Source: Proteobacteria bacterium 005FR1 (GTDB lineage Bacteria > Pseudomonadota > Gammaproteobacteria > Pseudomonadales > Cellvibrionaceae). Taken from it: DNA of 64,000 nucleotides. Below the pieces are notes generated by a model, which was not told the origin of the DNA, did no database searches, and saw nothing but the letters and a program-made list of their open reading frames with translations. The stretch covers positions 1,697,637-1,761,636 of the forward strand of contig WACF01000001.1 in assembly GCA_026192395.1 (NCBI GenBank), in the 5' to 3' direction. Both the position numbers and the translations under genes were made by a program. Of the stretch, positions 1 to 8,538 are shown piece by piece; position 1 is the stretch's first letter, and the number at the start of each line of letters is the position of its first letter.

Positions 1-183
1 CTTCCCGGCAGCCTCCAGCTTGAAGCCCCAGAAGATCAGTGCGGCCACCACGACCTGCATTGCCAACGCACCCAGCGCATGGGGGCCGGTGCCAATACCG
101 AGATCAATGCCAAGCATCGTCGCGCCAAAGCCGACGATGCCGAAAGTGAGCAGAAACCAACTGAAGATTTTTAAAAAGCGCAT
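1..183 (-). CDS. Membrane protein, C-terminus beyond window edge
   Basis: The gene reads leftward off the window, so only its first 61 residues are visible. Translation from the ATG at 183 begins MRFLKIFSWFLL and shows two hydrophobic stretches, about residues 5-27 and 35-55, separated by a short Gly/Thr/Pro turn. That suggests a small multi-pass inner membrane protein. It lies 40 bases after the stop of the helical secreted protein and shares its strand with the peroxidase gene, so the three may form one transcript. I do not recognise the family. The plus-strand open frame at 20-223 has no protein character and is a shadow. Confidence 0.55.
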   Translation of the reverse strand, partial: MRFLKIFSWFLLTFGIVGFGATMLGIDLGIGTGPHALGALAMQVVVAALIFWGFKLEAAGK

Positions 184-223
184 AGCCGATGCCCATGCAT
201 TTTGCGGACCCGCGACAGCATGA

Positions 224-937
224 TCAGAAGCGATAAAGCGCCGCCAGTCGCTCTCCATGTTGGTCGACATCGGATAAGATCAGCGCTTGCCGGGCTTGGT
301 TGATCGCACCGGCGTTGCTCTCCAAGGCCTGTCTTTGGAAGTCCAGTTCACGACGTCTTTGTTCGCTGATCGAGGCGTTCAATACAGCCTTGAATGCCTC
401 GTCCAGTTCATCCCATCCCGTCTCGTAACCGGCCTTGGCAAAACGAGCCGTCTGCTGCGAGAGCTTGTCCAGCTTGGTCGCCAGTCCTGCCGGAGCCTCG
501 CGCTTCAATGCGGCTGCAATATCGAGCGTATTGCTGGAGGCGTTGCGCACGGTGGCCAAGGCTCGCAGAAAGTCGGCGATCAGCCATTCCAATTCGCTGG
601 CGGAAGTCAGCAGTTCCTCCACTGCCAAGGCAATGTCCGCGCTAGCCGATTGCGTCAGTCCGGCCGGGGGATGCGCCAGCGCGCGGGCGTGCCTGATCAG
701 TTCGATGTGCTCGAATTGCAGGAAGTCGTAATGGGCAAGCTCGCCGAATTGCAGCCGCTCCATTTCCAGGGCGATGCGCGACTCGGCCTGCTTTACCTTT
801 TCAAGCGCCTCCAGATAGTCGCGATGGTGGGCGAGATTCGTTTGCGCCAGAGCGTCGTGGCCAAGGGCAGAACACGCAAATACCGCGAGCGCGAACACGA
901 ATGTCGACATCAGTTTGCGCAAGGTAATCATCTCCAT
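224..937 (-). CDS. Secreted alpha-helical protein of unknown function
   Basis: The product has 237 residues. It starts with a cleavable-looking signal peptide (hydrophobic core about residues 12-24, then ALGHDALAQ), so it is probably periplasmic. The rest is rich in Ala, Leu, Glu, Gln and Arg with no internal hydrophobic segment, which suggests a helical bundle or coiled coil. There are no CxxCH motifs and no cysteine in the mature part. The start lies two bases after the stop of the upstream peroxidase gene, so translation is probably coupled and the two proteins may act together. I cannot name a family; a peroxidase partner is an inference from position only. Confidence 0.7.
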   Translation of the reverse strand: MEMITLRKLMSTFVFALAVFACSALGHDALAQTNLAHHRDYLEALEKVKQAESRIALEMERLQFGELAHYDFLQFEHIELIRHARALAHPPAGLTQSASADIALAVEELLTSASELEWLIADFLRALATVRNASSNTLDIAAALKREAPAGLATKLDKLSQQTARFAKAGYETGWDELDEAFKAVLNASISEQRRRELDFQRQALESNAGAINQARQALILSDVDQHGERLAALYRF

Positions 938-939
938 GC

Positions 940-2163
940 TCAGTGGCTCCCGTGCTCAGAGCCTGCGTGTGGCGACTCCGTGTGCCGGTGAGGCCCGTGT
1001 GCCTGCCCGGGACCCCCGTGCTGATGACGACCGGCATGCATTCCCCTTCCTGATCCACCGTGCCCACCGTGCATCCCTCCCGTCCCCTGCATGCCTCCCA
1101 TTCCCTGCATACCTCTCATTCCCTGCATACCTCCCATCCCATGCATGCCGCGCCCGGACTGGGCGGTCAGTGTTTCCAGAAACGCGACGACGTCGGCTAC
1201 GTCTTGCTCCTGCAGGTCGCGACCGGCGTACAGGATCCCCATCTGGCGAACCGCCTCCTCCAGGGTTCCCACACTGCCGTCGTGAAAATACGGGGGCGTG
1301 ATTGCCACATTGTGCAGCGACGGAACCCGCAGCACCTGCCGATCCTGTTCACGGCCGCTGCGGGCGAACAGCCCCTCATCGGCAATGCCCCGGTCGAATC
1401 CAGACGTGCTGGCGAGTTGGTAGGAATTGCCACCCAGGTTGATGCCGTTGTGGCAGGAACTGCAGCCGAGCGCCTCGAAACGCCGCCAGCCCCTCATCGC
1501 CTGTTCGCCGAGCGCATTCGTGTGGTCCGACAGGTGGAGATTGAAGGCTGAATCAGTGAGCGTCATGTTCTTGGTGTGCTGGGCGAGCGCATCGCCGAGA
1601 TTGGCGGCGGTAATGCCGTCCGGATACACCAGGGCAAACTGGCGAGCGTAGTAGGGATCTTTGCTCAACCGTTTCAAGACGATATCGAGATCATGTCCCA
1701 TCTCCAGCGGGTTGGTAATCGGCCCCAGCGCCTGCTCGGCGAGATCGAAGGCGCGACCATCCCAGAACTGGCGGAAATTGAAGGCGGCATTGAAAATCGT
1801 CGGGGAATTGCGCCCACCCAGGGCGCCGCCAATCCCAACTGACAGCGGTCTTCGGTCTGCACCGCCGGCCCGGCCATGGTGACAGGAGCTGCAGACCACG
1901 GTGCCATCCGCGGAAAGCAAGGGTTCATGGAAGAGCGAGGTGCCCAGGCGGCTTTTTGCCGGATCCGAAGGAAAGCTTTCCGAGGGCGGAATTGGCCGAA
2001 ATGCAGAATTGGCGAGTGGGTGATCAGCCCCGGCCCTGATCCAGGAGGCTTCGCCCCTCGCCTGCAGGAAAGCGCGGTACTGTGGGTATTCGGCGGTTTT
2101 AGCGGCATGCAGTACCGGCGCCAGAAGGGCAAGCGCCAGAAACAGTGACTTGAATGGCTTCAT
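940..2163 (-). CDS. Di-heme cytochrome c peroxidase (MauG/CcpA type) with Met/His-rich tail
   Basis: This is a periplasmic di-heme peroxidase of 407 residues, the family that reduces hydrogen peroxide with electrons from small cytochromes or modifies other proteins (MauG). A signal peptide covers about residues 1-20. The two heme c sites are C91-S-S-C94-H95 and C234-S-S-C237-H238, and Met308 in RQMGILY fits a distal ligand of the C-terminal heme. GRNSPTIFNAAFN and the FWDGRA motif are typical of the family. Residues 336-407 form an unusual 72-residue tail of Gly with nine Met and about a dozen His, which looks like a soft-metal binding region. It heads a minus-strand operon with the helical secreted protein. 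Confidence 0.93.
   Translation of the reverse strand: MKPFKSLFLALALLAPVLHAAKTAEYPQYRAFLQARGEASWIRAGADHPLANSAFRPIPPSESFPSDPAKSRLGTSLFHEPLLSADGTVVCSSCHHGRAGGADRRPLSVGIGGALGGRNSPTIFNAAFNFRQFWDGRAFDLAEQALGPITNPLEMGHDLDIVLKRLSKDPYYARQFALVYPDGITAANLGDALAQHTKNMTLTDSAFNLHLSDHTNALGEQAMRGWRRFEALGCSSCHNGINLGGNSYQLASTSGFDRGIADEGLFARSGREQDRQVLRVPSLHNVAITPPYFHDGSVGTLEEAVRQMGILYAGRDLQEQDVADVVAFLETLTAQSGRGMHGMGGMQGMRGMQGMGGMQGTGGMHGGHGGSGRGMHAGRHQHGGPGQAHGPHRHTESPHAGSEHGSH
1087..1140 (-). repeat. Three 18-bp tandem repeats coding the peroxidase Met-Gly tail
   Basis: Units at 1087-1104, 1105-1122 and 1123-1140 differ by only one or two bases, and a partial fourth follows at 1141-1149. On the coding strand they encode six-residue Gly/Met/Gln/Arg units in the C-terminal tail of the peroxidase. 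Slippage at such a repeat could change tail length between strains. Confidence 0.85.
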
Positions 2164-2401
2164 AAAGCGGTCGGATTTTCCTCATCAAAGCAGTTCGCAG
2201 CACTCAGTGCCGATGATGGGGGGCTCGGACCGCGCCGGCAATGTGACAAATTGTCGCAGGTCAGCTGAGTGGCAAAAAAATTTCCCGGCGCCCCAGCCTC
2301 TCGCCTTTTTGCTCAGGTTTTGTCCGGACTGCCATCCGAGACTGCCGCACAAACTCAAAACCAGCTATAGTGAAAAGAGTGCCAACCCCATCACAGACTG
2401 A

Positions 2402-3535
2402 ATGATCATGGCTGAAAGCGTCGAGGCCGCAGCGGCGGAACAAACGGACAACAATCAGAAGAAAGCCAAGGTGCTGGTAGTGGACGATTCCAAACTAGTC
2501 CGCTCCACCGCCACCAAGATTCTTTCCGCCAAGTTCGACCTGGTACTGGCGGAAGACGGCGAAGAAGCCTGGGAGAAGATTTGCGCGGATGACAGCATTC
2601 AGGTGGTGTTCACCGATCTCGGCATGCCGAAGCTCGATGGCTACGGACTTATTCAGCGCATCCGCCAGTCGGAAAATGAAGGAATCCGCAACCAGCCCAT
2701 CATCGTTCTGACCGGCGCGGCGGAAGAAGACACAGTCCGCCGCAAGGTGCTGGAACTGGGCGCGACGGATTTCATCACCAAGCCCTTCAGCTCCACGGAG
2801 ATCATCGCCCGAGCGGAGGCCCATGCCAGTTATCATCGGGACAAGGCCAAGCTGGAAAAGAGCGTGGATGTGGACCTGCTGACCGGGGCGCTGAACAAGG
2901 CCGGCCTGGAAGCGCAGCTGGAAAAGGATGCATCCTTCGTCAACCGTCACGGCCAGACACTGTCGCTGATCGTGTTCGAGCTGGATGATTTCAAGACCAC
3001 CTACGAGCGGATTGGGAAATCCGCCGCGGAGCAGCTCATCAAGCAGCTGGCGGCGACTATTCTGCGCACCATCCGCAAGGAAGACAGCATCGGCCGTAAT
3101 GGCGTTGCCCGCTTCACCATCATCCTGCCAATGGCAAAGCCAGAAGGCGTGATCATGCTCGCCAAGCGTCTCTGCGAGCGGATCAACGGCTTCAAGATGA
3201 AACTGGGCGGGGAGTCCCTGTCCATCAGCATGTCCGCCGGCGTATCCACCGTCGCCAGAGGCAATCGGGTGGTCGCCCGGGATCTGTTGCGGGCCGCCGA
3301 GCAGGCACTGGCGAACGCGAAGAAAGTGGGACCGGGGCAGGTGCAGCTGCTGAAGCTGGACAGCGCTCCGGCAGCCAAGGCGGCGCCTTCGGCGATCTCG
3401 ATCGATGGATTGCTCGAGGCGATCAGCCAAGGCAAGCTCGAGTCGGTGGAGAATCAGCTCGAGGGCGCCGTCGGCCGCTTGCGGGCGCTGGTGGCCCTAA
3501 TGTCGGACGAGCAGAAGCGGCGCCTGCTCGGCTGA
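2402..3535 (+). CDS. Response regulator with degenerate GGDEF domain
   Basis: The protein has 377 residues. An N-terminal receiver domain (about 22-140) has the acidic pair D28/D29, phospho-acceptor D72 in FTDLGMPK and K127 in ITKPF, so it should accept a phosphoryl group. A GGDEF-fold domain follows (about 155-320), recognisable from DLLTGALNKAG and the SMSAGVST strand. Its signature is NGVARF (233-238) in place of GG(D/E)EF, so diguanylate cyclase activity is unlikely; it may bind GTP or partners instead. The C-terminal 50 residues are an added helical segment. The start is the ATG at 2402 or the in-frame ATG at 2408. No histidine kinase gene adjoins it. Confidence 0.88.
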   Translation: MIMAESVEAAAAEQTDNNQKKAKVLVVDDSKLVRSTATKILSAKFDLVLAEDGEEAWEKICADDSIQVVFTDLGMPKLDGYGLIQRIRQSENEGIRNQPIIVLTGAAEEDTVRRKVLELGATDFITKPFSSTEIIARAEAHASYHRDKAKLEKSVDVDLLTGALNKAGLEAQLEKDASFVNRHGQTLSLIVFELDDFKTTYERIGKSAAEQLIKQLAATILRTIRKEDSIGRNGVARFTIILPMAKPEGVIMLAKRLCERINGFKMKLGGESLSISMSAGVSTVARGNRVVARDLLRAAEQALANAKKVGPGQVQLLKLDSAPAAKAAPSAISIDGLLEAISQGKLESVENQLEGAVGRLRALVALMSDEQKRRLLG

Positions 3536-3723
3536 GCCACCTTCGAAAAAACTCAGCCGAGTTCGTCTAGCTCGGCGGTGACCACATATCCACATTGACC
3601 AGCGGGTAGTCTCCCTCCTCTCCTGCCGATACAATTCGCGCCCTGGCCAAACCCTTGTCCTTTGGGGAACCGGCCTCGTTCATTTCACACCGAAGCCTTC
3701 TTAGATCAACGACTGGGGTACAC

Positions 3724-5571
3724 ATGCGAGTTTTCAAAACCGCAAGCACCACATTTTTTCTCATGTTTCTTCTTGTCGGCTGCAGCACCGGCGGCGGCGA
3801 ATCCGCTGCCGCCCGCAGCAACGCAAACAGCGAAAGCGAGCGACTCACCGAGTGGCTTGACCAGGAATTCGAGGAAGATCTGGCGTTCAGCCCGCAATGG
3901 CGCACACAGCTCGGCGACAAAACCGACTACGACAAACTGGACGATGTCTCCGAAGCGACAAGGGATCGCTATCTGCAATGGCGCCGCGACAGCGTTGCGG
4001 AAATGCGCGAGCGATTCGACTACGACAAGTTGAACGCGGAAGCCAAGACCTCCTACGACACCTGGGTGTATCTCCTCGAGCAGGCCGAAGCGGCCGAACC
4101 GTGGCGTCGCCATGACTATCTGCTGGGCGCAGGCGGACCGCACGCAGAGCTGCCGAACTTCATGATCAATTACCATGAAGTCGACAGCGTATCGGATCTG
4201 GAAGCCTACATCTCCCGTCTGCGACAGGTCGGTCCGGTGCTGGACACCTACCTCGGCCGGGCACAGGCTGCAGCGGAACAAGGCGTTCGTCAGCCGCGCT
4301 TCGATTACGATCTCGCGATCGAGGAAATCGAGCGGGTTCTGTCCGGAACCCCCTTCAGTGCGGAAGGCGAATCACCCCTGTGGGCAGACGCGCGAGCCAA
4401 GATTGCAAAGCTCCAAGAATCCGGAAAAATCTCTGCCGAGCAGGCAAGTGACTATCTCGGCCAGGTTCGCGAATCGCTGGTGACTGAAATGCGTCCCGCC
4501 TACAGCCGCGTGTTGTCCTGGCTGCGCAATGATCGGGAACTTGCCGCCGAACCGGGTCAGGGCGTCTGGGCACTGCCGGAAGGCGAGGACTACTACAACA
4601 TGCGCCTGCAGCAGATGACCACCCTGGACATCAGCGCCGATGAAATTCACGAGTTCGGCCTCGCCGAAGTGAAGCGCCTTCGCGCTGAAATGGAAAAGAT
4701 CAAGGAGCAGGTGGGCTTTGAAGGCAGCCTGCAGGAGTTCTTCGTGTTCCTGCGCGAAGACCCGCAGTTCTACTTCCCCAATACCGATGAAGGGCGCGAA
4801 GCCTATTTACAACTCGCCCGCGATTATCTCGACGGCGTTAACAAAAAACTGCCGGAGTACTTTGGCATTCTGCCCAAAGCGGATCTGATCGTTAAACGCG
4901 TGGAGCCCTTTCGTGAACAGCCCGGTGCGGCCCAGCACTACTTCCCCGGTACACCGGATGGAAGTCGCCCGGGAATCTTCTATGCACACCTGTCAGACAT
5001 GTCGGCTATGGCCAAGTACCAGCTGGAGGTAATCGCCTACCACGAAGGGAACCCCGGCCACCACATGCAGATTTCCATTGCCCAGGAACTGCAGGACATC
5101 CCGCGCTTCCGAACCCAGTATGGCTATACCGCTTTTGTAGAAGGCTGGGCGCTCTACTCCGAATTGCTGGCGAAGGAAATGGGTTCTTATGAAGACCCCT
5201 ATTCCGATTTCGGACGTCTTTCCACGGAGATGTGGCGCGCCATCCGGCTGGTAGTGGACACCGGCATGCACGCCAAGCAGTGGACGCAGGAGCAGGCGAT
5301 CCAGTACTTCCTCGACAACTCACCGCAGCCGGAAGCCGCAGTACGTTCCGAGATTCAGCGCTACCTGCGCTGGCCCGCCCAGGCGACTGCCTACAAGATC
5401 GGCATGCAGAAAATACTCGATCTTCGCGAAGAAGCGCGCGATGCGCTGGGCGACAAATTCGACATCCGCGGCTTCCACGACACCGTTCTTGGTGGCGGCG
5501 CCCTCCCCTTGTCGGTATTGAAAAAGCGCGTTCAGGGATGGGTTGAGCAGGAGCTCGGCAGAGAAGACTAA
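3724..5571 (+). CDS. DUF885 family lipoprotein, putative zinc metallopeptidase
   Basis: I chose the ATG at 3724 because it opens a lipoprotein signal peptide (MRVF...LLVGCSTGG) with the lipid-bearing Cys at about residue 19; upstream in-frame codons would bury it. The protein then has 615 residues, normal for DUF885. The family hallmark HEGNPGHH is at residues 440-447 and VEGW at 472-475; together they resemble a gluzincin-like metal site (HExxxGHH plus a downstream Glu), though catalysis has been little studied. It is a single gene, followed by a good terminator. The likely location is the periplasmic face of a membrane. Confidence 0.88.
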   Translation: MRVFKTASTTFFLMFLLVGCSTGGGESAAARSNANSESERLTEWLDQEFEEDLAFSPQWRTQLGDKTDYDKLDDVSEATRDRYLQWRRDSVAEMRERFDYDKLNAEAKTSYDTWVYLLEQAEAAEPWRRHDYLLGAGGPHAELPNFMINYHEVDSVSDLEAYISRLRQVGPVLDTYLGRAQAAAEQGVRQPRFDYDLAIEEIERVLSGTPFSAEGESPLWADARAKIAKLQESGKISAEQASDYLGQVRESLVTEMRPAYSRVLSWLRNDRELAAEPGQGVWALPEGEDYYNMRLQQMTTLDISADEIHEFGLAEVKRLRAEMEKIKEQVGFEGSLQEFFVFLREDPQFYFPNTDEGREAYLQLARDYLDGVNKKLPEYFGILPKADLIVKRVEPFREQPGAAQHYFPGTPDGSRPGIFYAHLSDMSAMAKYQLEVIAYHEGNPGHHMQISIAQELQDIPRFRTQYGYTAFVEGWALYSELLAKEMGSYEDPYSDFGRLSTEMWRAIRLVVDTGMHAKQWTQEQAIQYFLDNSPQPEAAVRSEIQRYLRWPAQATAYKIGMQKILDLREEARDALGDKFDIRGFHDTVLGGGALPLSVLKKRVQGWVEQELGRED

Positions 5572-5596
5572 TCACCTTCGCAGCTGAGCCCTCCAC

Positions 5597-5627
5597 AAAA
5601 ACCATGCCTCCCGGGGCGTGGTTTTTT
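5597..5627 (+). terminator. Rho-independent terminator after DUF885 gene
   Basis: An ACCATGC/GCGTGGT stem (5601-5607 with 5616-5622, one G-U pair) extended by A-T pairs encloses a CTCCCGGG-type loop and runs into six T residues. It lies 26 bases after the stop at 5571. Confidence 0.85.
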
Positions 5628-5740
5628 CGTTTCTGAAGTTTATCTCGAGCTTGTGTCCGCAACGGACATTCGGCCAATCGCTCGCTTGCACGGAAATTGC
5701 CTCACTTCCTGCCAAACCCCCGAACCGAGGAGGAATGGCA

Positions 5741-5962
5741 ATGCCGACTTGTCCAAATTGCAAGACCGGGCACCTGGTTCGCTCGGAGCGTTCAGGCGCC
5801 AAAAGCAACTATTGCCCGGAATGCCGGAGCTGGATCGATGATGAGGCGCTTACCAAAGGAGCCGAGCGAGACACACAGGCGCAGCGCGATAAAGCGGCGA
5901 AGTCCGATACCCGTCCCCCGCCTCCGCCTGCGGAAGATGCCCAGGTCAAGAAGAATATGTAA
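5741..5962 (+). CDS. Small zinc-ribbon protein with two CxxC knuckles
   Basis: The product has 73 residues. A perfect AGGAGG at 5728-5733 is seven bases before the ATG at 5741; the in-frame ATG at 5735 is too close, so 5741 decides the start. C4-P-N-C7 and C25-P-E-C28 make a treble-clef or TFIIB-like zinc ribbon. The rest is charged and Pro-rich (PPPPPAED) and ends without structure. No partner is indicated. It could be a protein-protein or nucleic-acid binding module; the exact role is unknown. Confidence 0.8.
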   Translation: MPTCPNCKTGHLVRSERSGAKSNYCPECRSWIDDEALTKGAERDTQAQRDKAAKSDTRPPPPPAEDAQVKKNM

Positions 5963-5984
5963 GGACAACGGGGCCTCTCGGCAG

Positions 5985-6413
5985 TTAACGCCCAGCTTCA
6001 CCCTGCATCGTAATCACCACGGTTCTGGCCCCGCCGTGGTTTCGGTGTTCGCAGAGATAGATGCCCTGCCAGGTGCCCAGATTCAGTTCGCCCCCCGTGA
6101 TCGGGATCGTGACGCTCGCTCCCAGAATGCTGGCCTTCAAGTGAGCGGGAAGATCGTCGCTTCCTTCAAGGGTGTGCTGGTAATAGGGTTCGTCCTCTGG
6201 CACCGCGCGACTGAAGTAGCTTTCGAAATCGGCACGAACGGTCGGGTCGGCGTTTTCGTTGATGGTCAGCGAAGCGGAAGTGTGTTTGATGAATACATTC
6301 AGCATTCCTGTTTCAATCGCTGCAAGTTCTGGCAACCGCTCGCGAACCTCATCGGTAATGAGGTGAAATCCCCGTGGCCTCGCCTTTAGTCTGAGTTCTC
6401 GCTGCAACCACAT
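5985..6413 (-). CDS. yjbQ: YjbQ/UPF0047 family protein
   Basis: From the ATG at 6413 (MWLQRELRLKARPRGFHLIT) the product has 142 residues, the usual length for UPF0047; the longer frame from 6470 adds residues with no similarity. Family signatures are HTSASLTINENADP, the LKASILGASVTIPI stretch and LGTWQGIYLCEHR near the C-terminus. Members are trimeric cytoplasmic proteins; E. coli YjbQ has weak thiamin phosphate synthase activity, but the physiological role is uncertain. It is transcribed alone, converging with the zinc-ribbon gene. Confidence 0.92.
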   Translation of the reverse strand: MWLQRELRLKARPRGFHLITDEVRERLPELAAIETGMLNVFIKHTSASLTINENADPTVRADFESYFSRAVPEDEPYYQHTLEGSDDLPAHLKASILGASVTIPITGGELNLGTWQGIYLCEHRNHGGARTVVITMQGEAGR

Positions 6414-6657
6414 ACTCCGCTTTTCCTCATCTCTACATATCGTCTCGGCGATGTTAGAGCTTGCAAGCAACGGCCCGCAACCGCCCCGCCAAATGAACGC
6501 TCAGCCAAAAGAGTCGGGAGGCGTTCTGAATGGTCGCACGGTGATCAGCCGGCGCTGCTTTCCAATTGACGGCCATCGCGCTTTGAAATAATGTTTGCCG
6601 GCTGCCCTTGCGGCTGCCGGCGGCCCGGCCGTTTCCCGTGCCAGCTCTGAAGTCTTG

Positions 6658-7176
6658 ATGGCCACCGGCATGGAACTTTCCCTCCCCGACACCCTGCATC
6701 TCAGCCCCGATCTGGTGGATTTCATGCTGGGGCCCGTCTCGATCAAGATCGGCTCCTGCAGCGCTGCCCGGCTGCCGTCGGTAGCCCAGGCCTTTGGCTG
6801 TCAGATCGCCGCCGACCGGCGCAAAGTCTGCGTTTTCGTTTCCGAGTCCCGCTGCGCTGCCGTGCTGCGCGACCTTCGTGCCGGTGGTGGCTTGGCTGTG
6901 GTGTTCAGCCGTCCGCAAACCCACAGGACCGTTCAACTGAAAGCATCGTCTGCCCGCATCGAGCCACTGTTGCCGGGAGACCAGGCGCTGATCGACACCC
7001 ACGGCCAGCGCACGACTCGCGAGCTCACCTCACTCGGATATCCGCTTCACTTCGCTCAGGGAGTAATGACAATAGGCAGTTGCCAGGATGCGGTGCGCGT
7101 TTGCTTCGAGCCGGCCCTTGCTTTCGACCAGACACCGGGCGCAGGTGCCGGGATGCAGCTGGAGATAAAACAGTGA
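6658..7176 (+). CDS. Pyridoxamine 5'-phosphate oxidase-like FMN-barrel protein
   Basis: From the ATG at 6658 there are 172 residues; ATG 6670 or an upstream TTG at 6595 are alternatives. The sequence alternates short beta strands with the pattern of FMN-binding split barrels (GPVSIKIGSCSAARLPSVAQAFG, then VCVFVSESRCAAVLRDLRAGG and LAVVFSRPQTHRTVQLKA). This superfamily includes flavin reductases and pyridoxamine phosphate oxidases. The stop overlaps the GTG start of the next gene, which begins with a related domain, so the two products are made together and may form a heteromer. The substrate is unknown. Confidence 0.75.
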   Translation: MATGMELSLPDTLHLSPDLVDFMLGPVSIKIGSCSAARLPSVAQAFGCQIAADRRKVCVFVSESRCAAVLRDLRAGGGLAVVFSRPQTHRTVQLKASSARIEPLLPGDQALIDTHGQRTTRELTSLGYPLHFAQGVMTIGSCQDAVRVCFEPALAFDQTPGAGAGMQLEIKQ

Positions 7177-8522
7177 ACCTGACGCTGAGCGCACTCCGGC
7201 GCTGTTTCGAGGGTGCGGTACCCGCCATCATCGGCACCTGTGATAGCGACGGTATGCCCAACGTGGCTTATCTGTCCCAGGTCCACTATGTGGACGATCA
7301 GCATGTGGCACTGTCGTTCCAGTTCTTCAACACTACCCGCCGCAACATCCTGGTCAATCCCGCGGCCACCATTCTGATTGCGGACCCCCTGACTGCGGAG
7401 CAGTACCACCTGCATCTGCATTATCTGCATACCATTTCGGAAGGACCGCTGTTCGAATCCATGAAGGCCCGGCTCGCGGGGATTGCTTCGCACAGCGGGA
7501 TGAGCAATGTTTTCCGGCTCAAGGGCTCGGACATCTACCGCGTCCACCGTATCGAGGCGGTGCCCATCGGCATGCCGCCCCCGGCCTTGCCGCCAGAACC
7601 GAGTCTGCTGCCGGTTCTGCGACGCAGCGTTCAGCAGCTCGCCGCTTGCGACGACCTGGAGAGCCTGCTGAGCACCACCCTGACCTGCCTGGCCAACGAA
7701 TTCGAGATGCATCACGCCATGCTGCTGATGTTCGATACGTCCCGCGACAAGCTCTATACCGTCGCCAGTTGCGGCTATCCCTTTTCGGGCGTGGGCTCAG
7801 AAGTGGGGCTCGGGGAGGGCATCATCGGTGTGGCAGCGCGCGAGCGGGTGCCGATTCGGATCGGCCACTGCGCAACCGAATACCTTTACGGCTGTGCGGT
7901 GCGAGAGAGCTACCTGCAAGCCAACGCGGCCATGGACATCGAAGTGACCATCCCGCTGCCGGGGCTCGCGCGGTCCGGCAGTCAGATCGCCGTGCCCGTT
8001 TCGCACGGAGAGCGACTTATCGGCGTGCTCTATGCCGAGAGTCCGCAGGAGATGCGTTTCAGCTGGGACGACGAGGATGCGCTGGTTGCGCTGACCGATT
8101 ACGTGGCGCTGGCGATTGCCGCACTGGAACACTCCGTCGATTCGGTGCCGGAAGCGGCACCGGAGAAACCCACTGAGTCAGCTGCCGGTGGCAAGCCGGT
8201 CGAAGTACGGTTTTATCCCGCCGATCAGAGTGTGTTCGTCGGCAATGAATATCTGATCAAGGGCGTGGCCGGCGCAATTCTCTGGAAGTTGCTGCGCGAT
8301 CATGTGGATCATGGGCGCAGCGATTTCACCAATAGAGAGCTGCGCCTGGACGCCAGCCTGCGTCTACCGGACGTGGTCAACAATCTCGAGGCGCGGCTCA
8401 TTCTGCTGCAGCGACGACTGGCAGAACGCTGCGCGGTGCTCGCTATCGAAAAAGCCGGGCGCGGGCGATTTCGCCTTCAGGTCAGGCGCAAGCTGCACCT
8501 GCTGCTGGGCGATTGCCCGTAA
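7173..8522 (+). CDS. FMN-barrel / GAF / C-terminal winged-helix-like fusion protein
   Basis: The start is the GTG at 7173, sharing GTGA with the upstream stop; the longer frame from 7080 runs inside the previous gene. The 449-residue protein has an N-terminal pyridoxamine 5'-phosphate oxidase-like barrel (about 1-135, with GTCDSDGMPNVAYLSQVHYVD and RRNILVNPAATILIADP), a GAF domain (about 150-335, ending in PVSHGERLIGVLYAE), and a C-terminal region (about 360-449) with a strand-rich start and Arg-rich helices resembling a transcription-factor-like winged helix. The last assignment is tentative. It may sense a flavin- or small-molecule-dependent signal. It ends 16 bases from the converging E1 beta gene. 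Confidence 0.8.
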   Translation: MNLTLSALRRCFEGAVPAIIGTCDSDGMPNVAYLSQVHYVDDQHVALSFQFFNTTRRNILVNPAATILIADPLTAEQYHLHLHYLHTISEGPLFESMKARLAGIASHSGMSNVFRLKGSDIYRVHRIEAVPIGMPPPALPPEPSLLPVLRRSVQQLAACDDLESLLSTTLTCLANEFEMHHAMLLMFDTSRDKLYTVASCGYPFSGVGSEVGLGEGIIGVAARERVPIRIGHCATEYLYGCAVRESYLQANAAMDIEVTIPLPGLARSGSQIAVPVSHGERLIGVLYAESPQEMRFSWDDEDALVALTDYVALAIAALEHSVDSVPEAAPEKPTESAAGGKPVEVRFYPADQSVFVGNEYLIKGVAGAILWKLLRDHVDHGRSDFTNRELRLDASLRLPDVVNNLEARLILLQRRLAERCAVLAIEKAGRGRFRLQVRRKLHLLLGDCP

Positions 8523-8538
8523 GCGCCCCCAAAACAGC

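Noticed and set aside
287-991. Plus-strand open frame of 234 codons opposite the helical secreted protein
   Set aside because: It is a mirror of the minus-strand gene at 224-937, which has a signal peptide and a start next to the peroxidase stop.
1087-1140. Repeats as a mobile element or array
   Set aside because: They are coding repeats inside the peroxidase tail and keep the reading frame.
2495-3430. Minus-strand frame of 311 codons opposite the REC-GGDEF gene
   Set aside because: It has no domain and arises from codon bias of the plus-strand gene, whose motifs are clear.
3556-3576. GCCGAG/CTCGGC hairpin after the REC-GGDEF gene
   Set aside because: The stem has only six pairs and a nine-base loop with no T tract, so it is too weak to call a terminator.
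6454-7002. Minus-strand frame of 182 codons opposite the first FMN-barrel gene
   Set aside because: It has no protein features and lies opposite the plus-strand gene, which is coupled by GTGA to the next gene.
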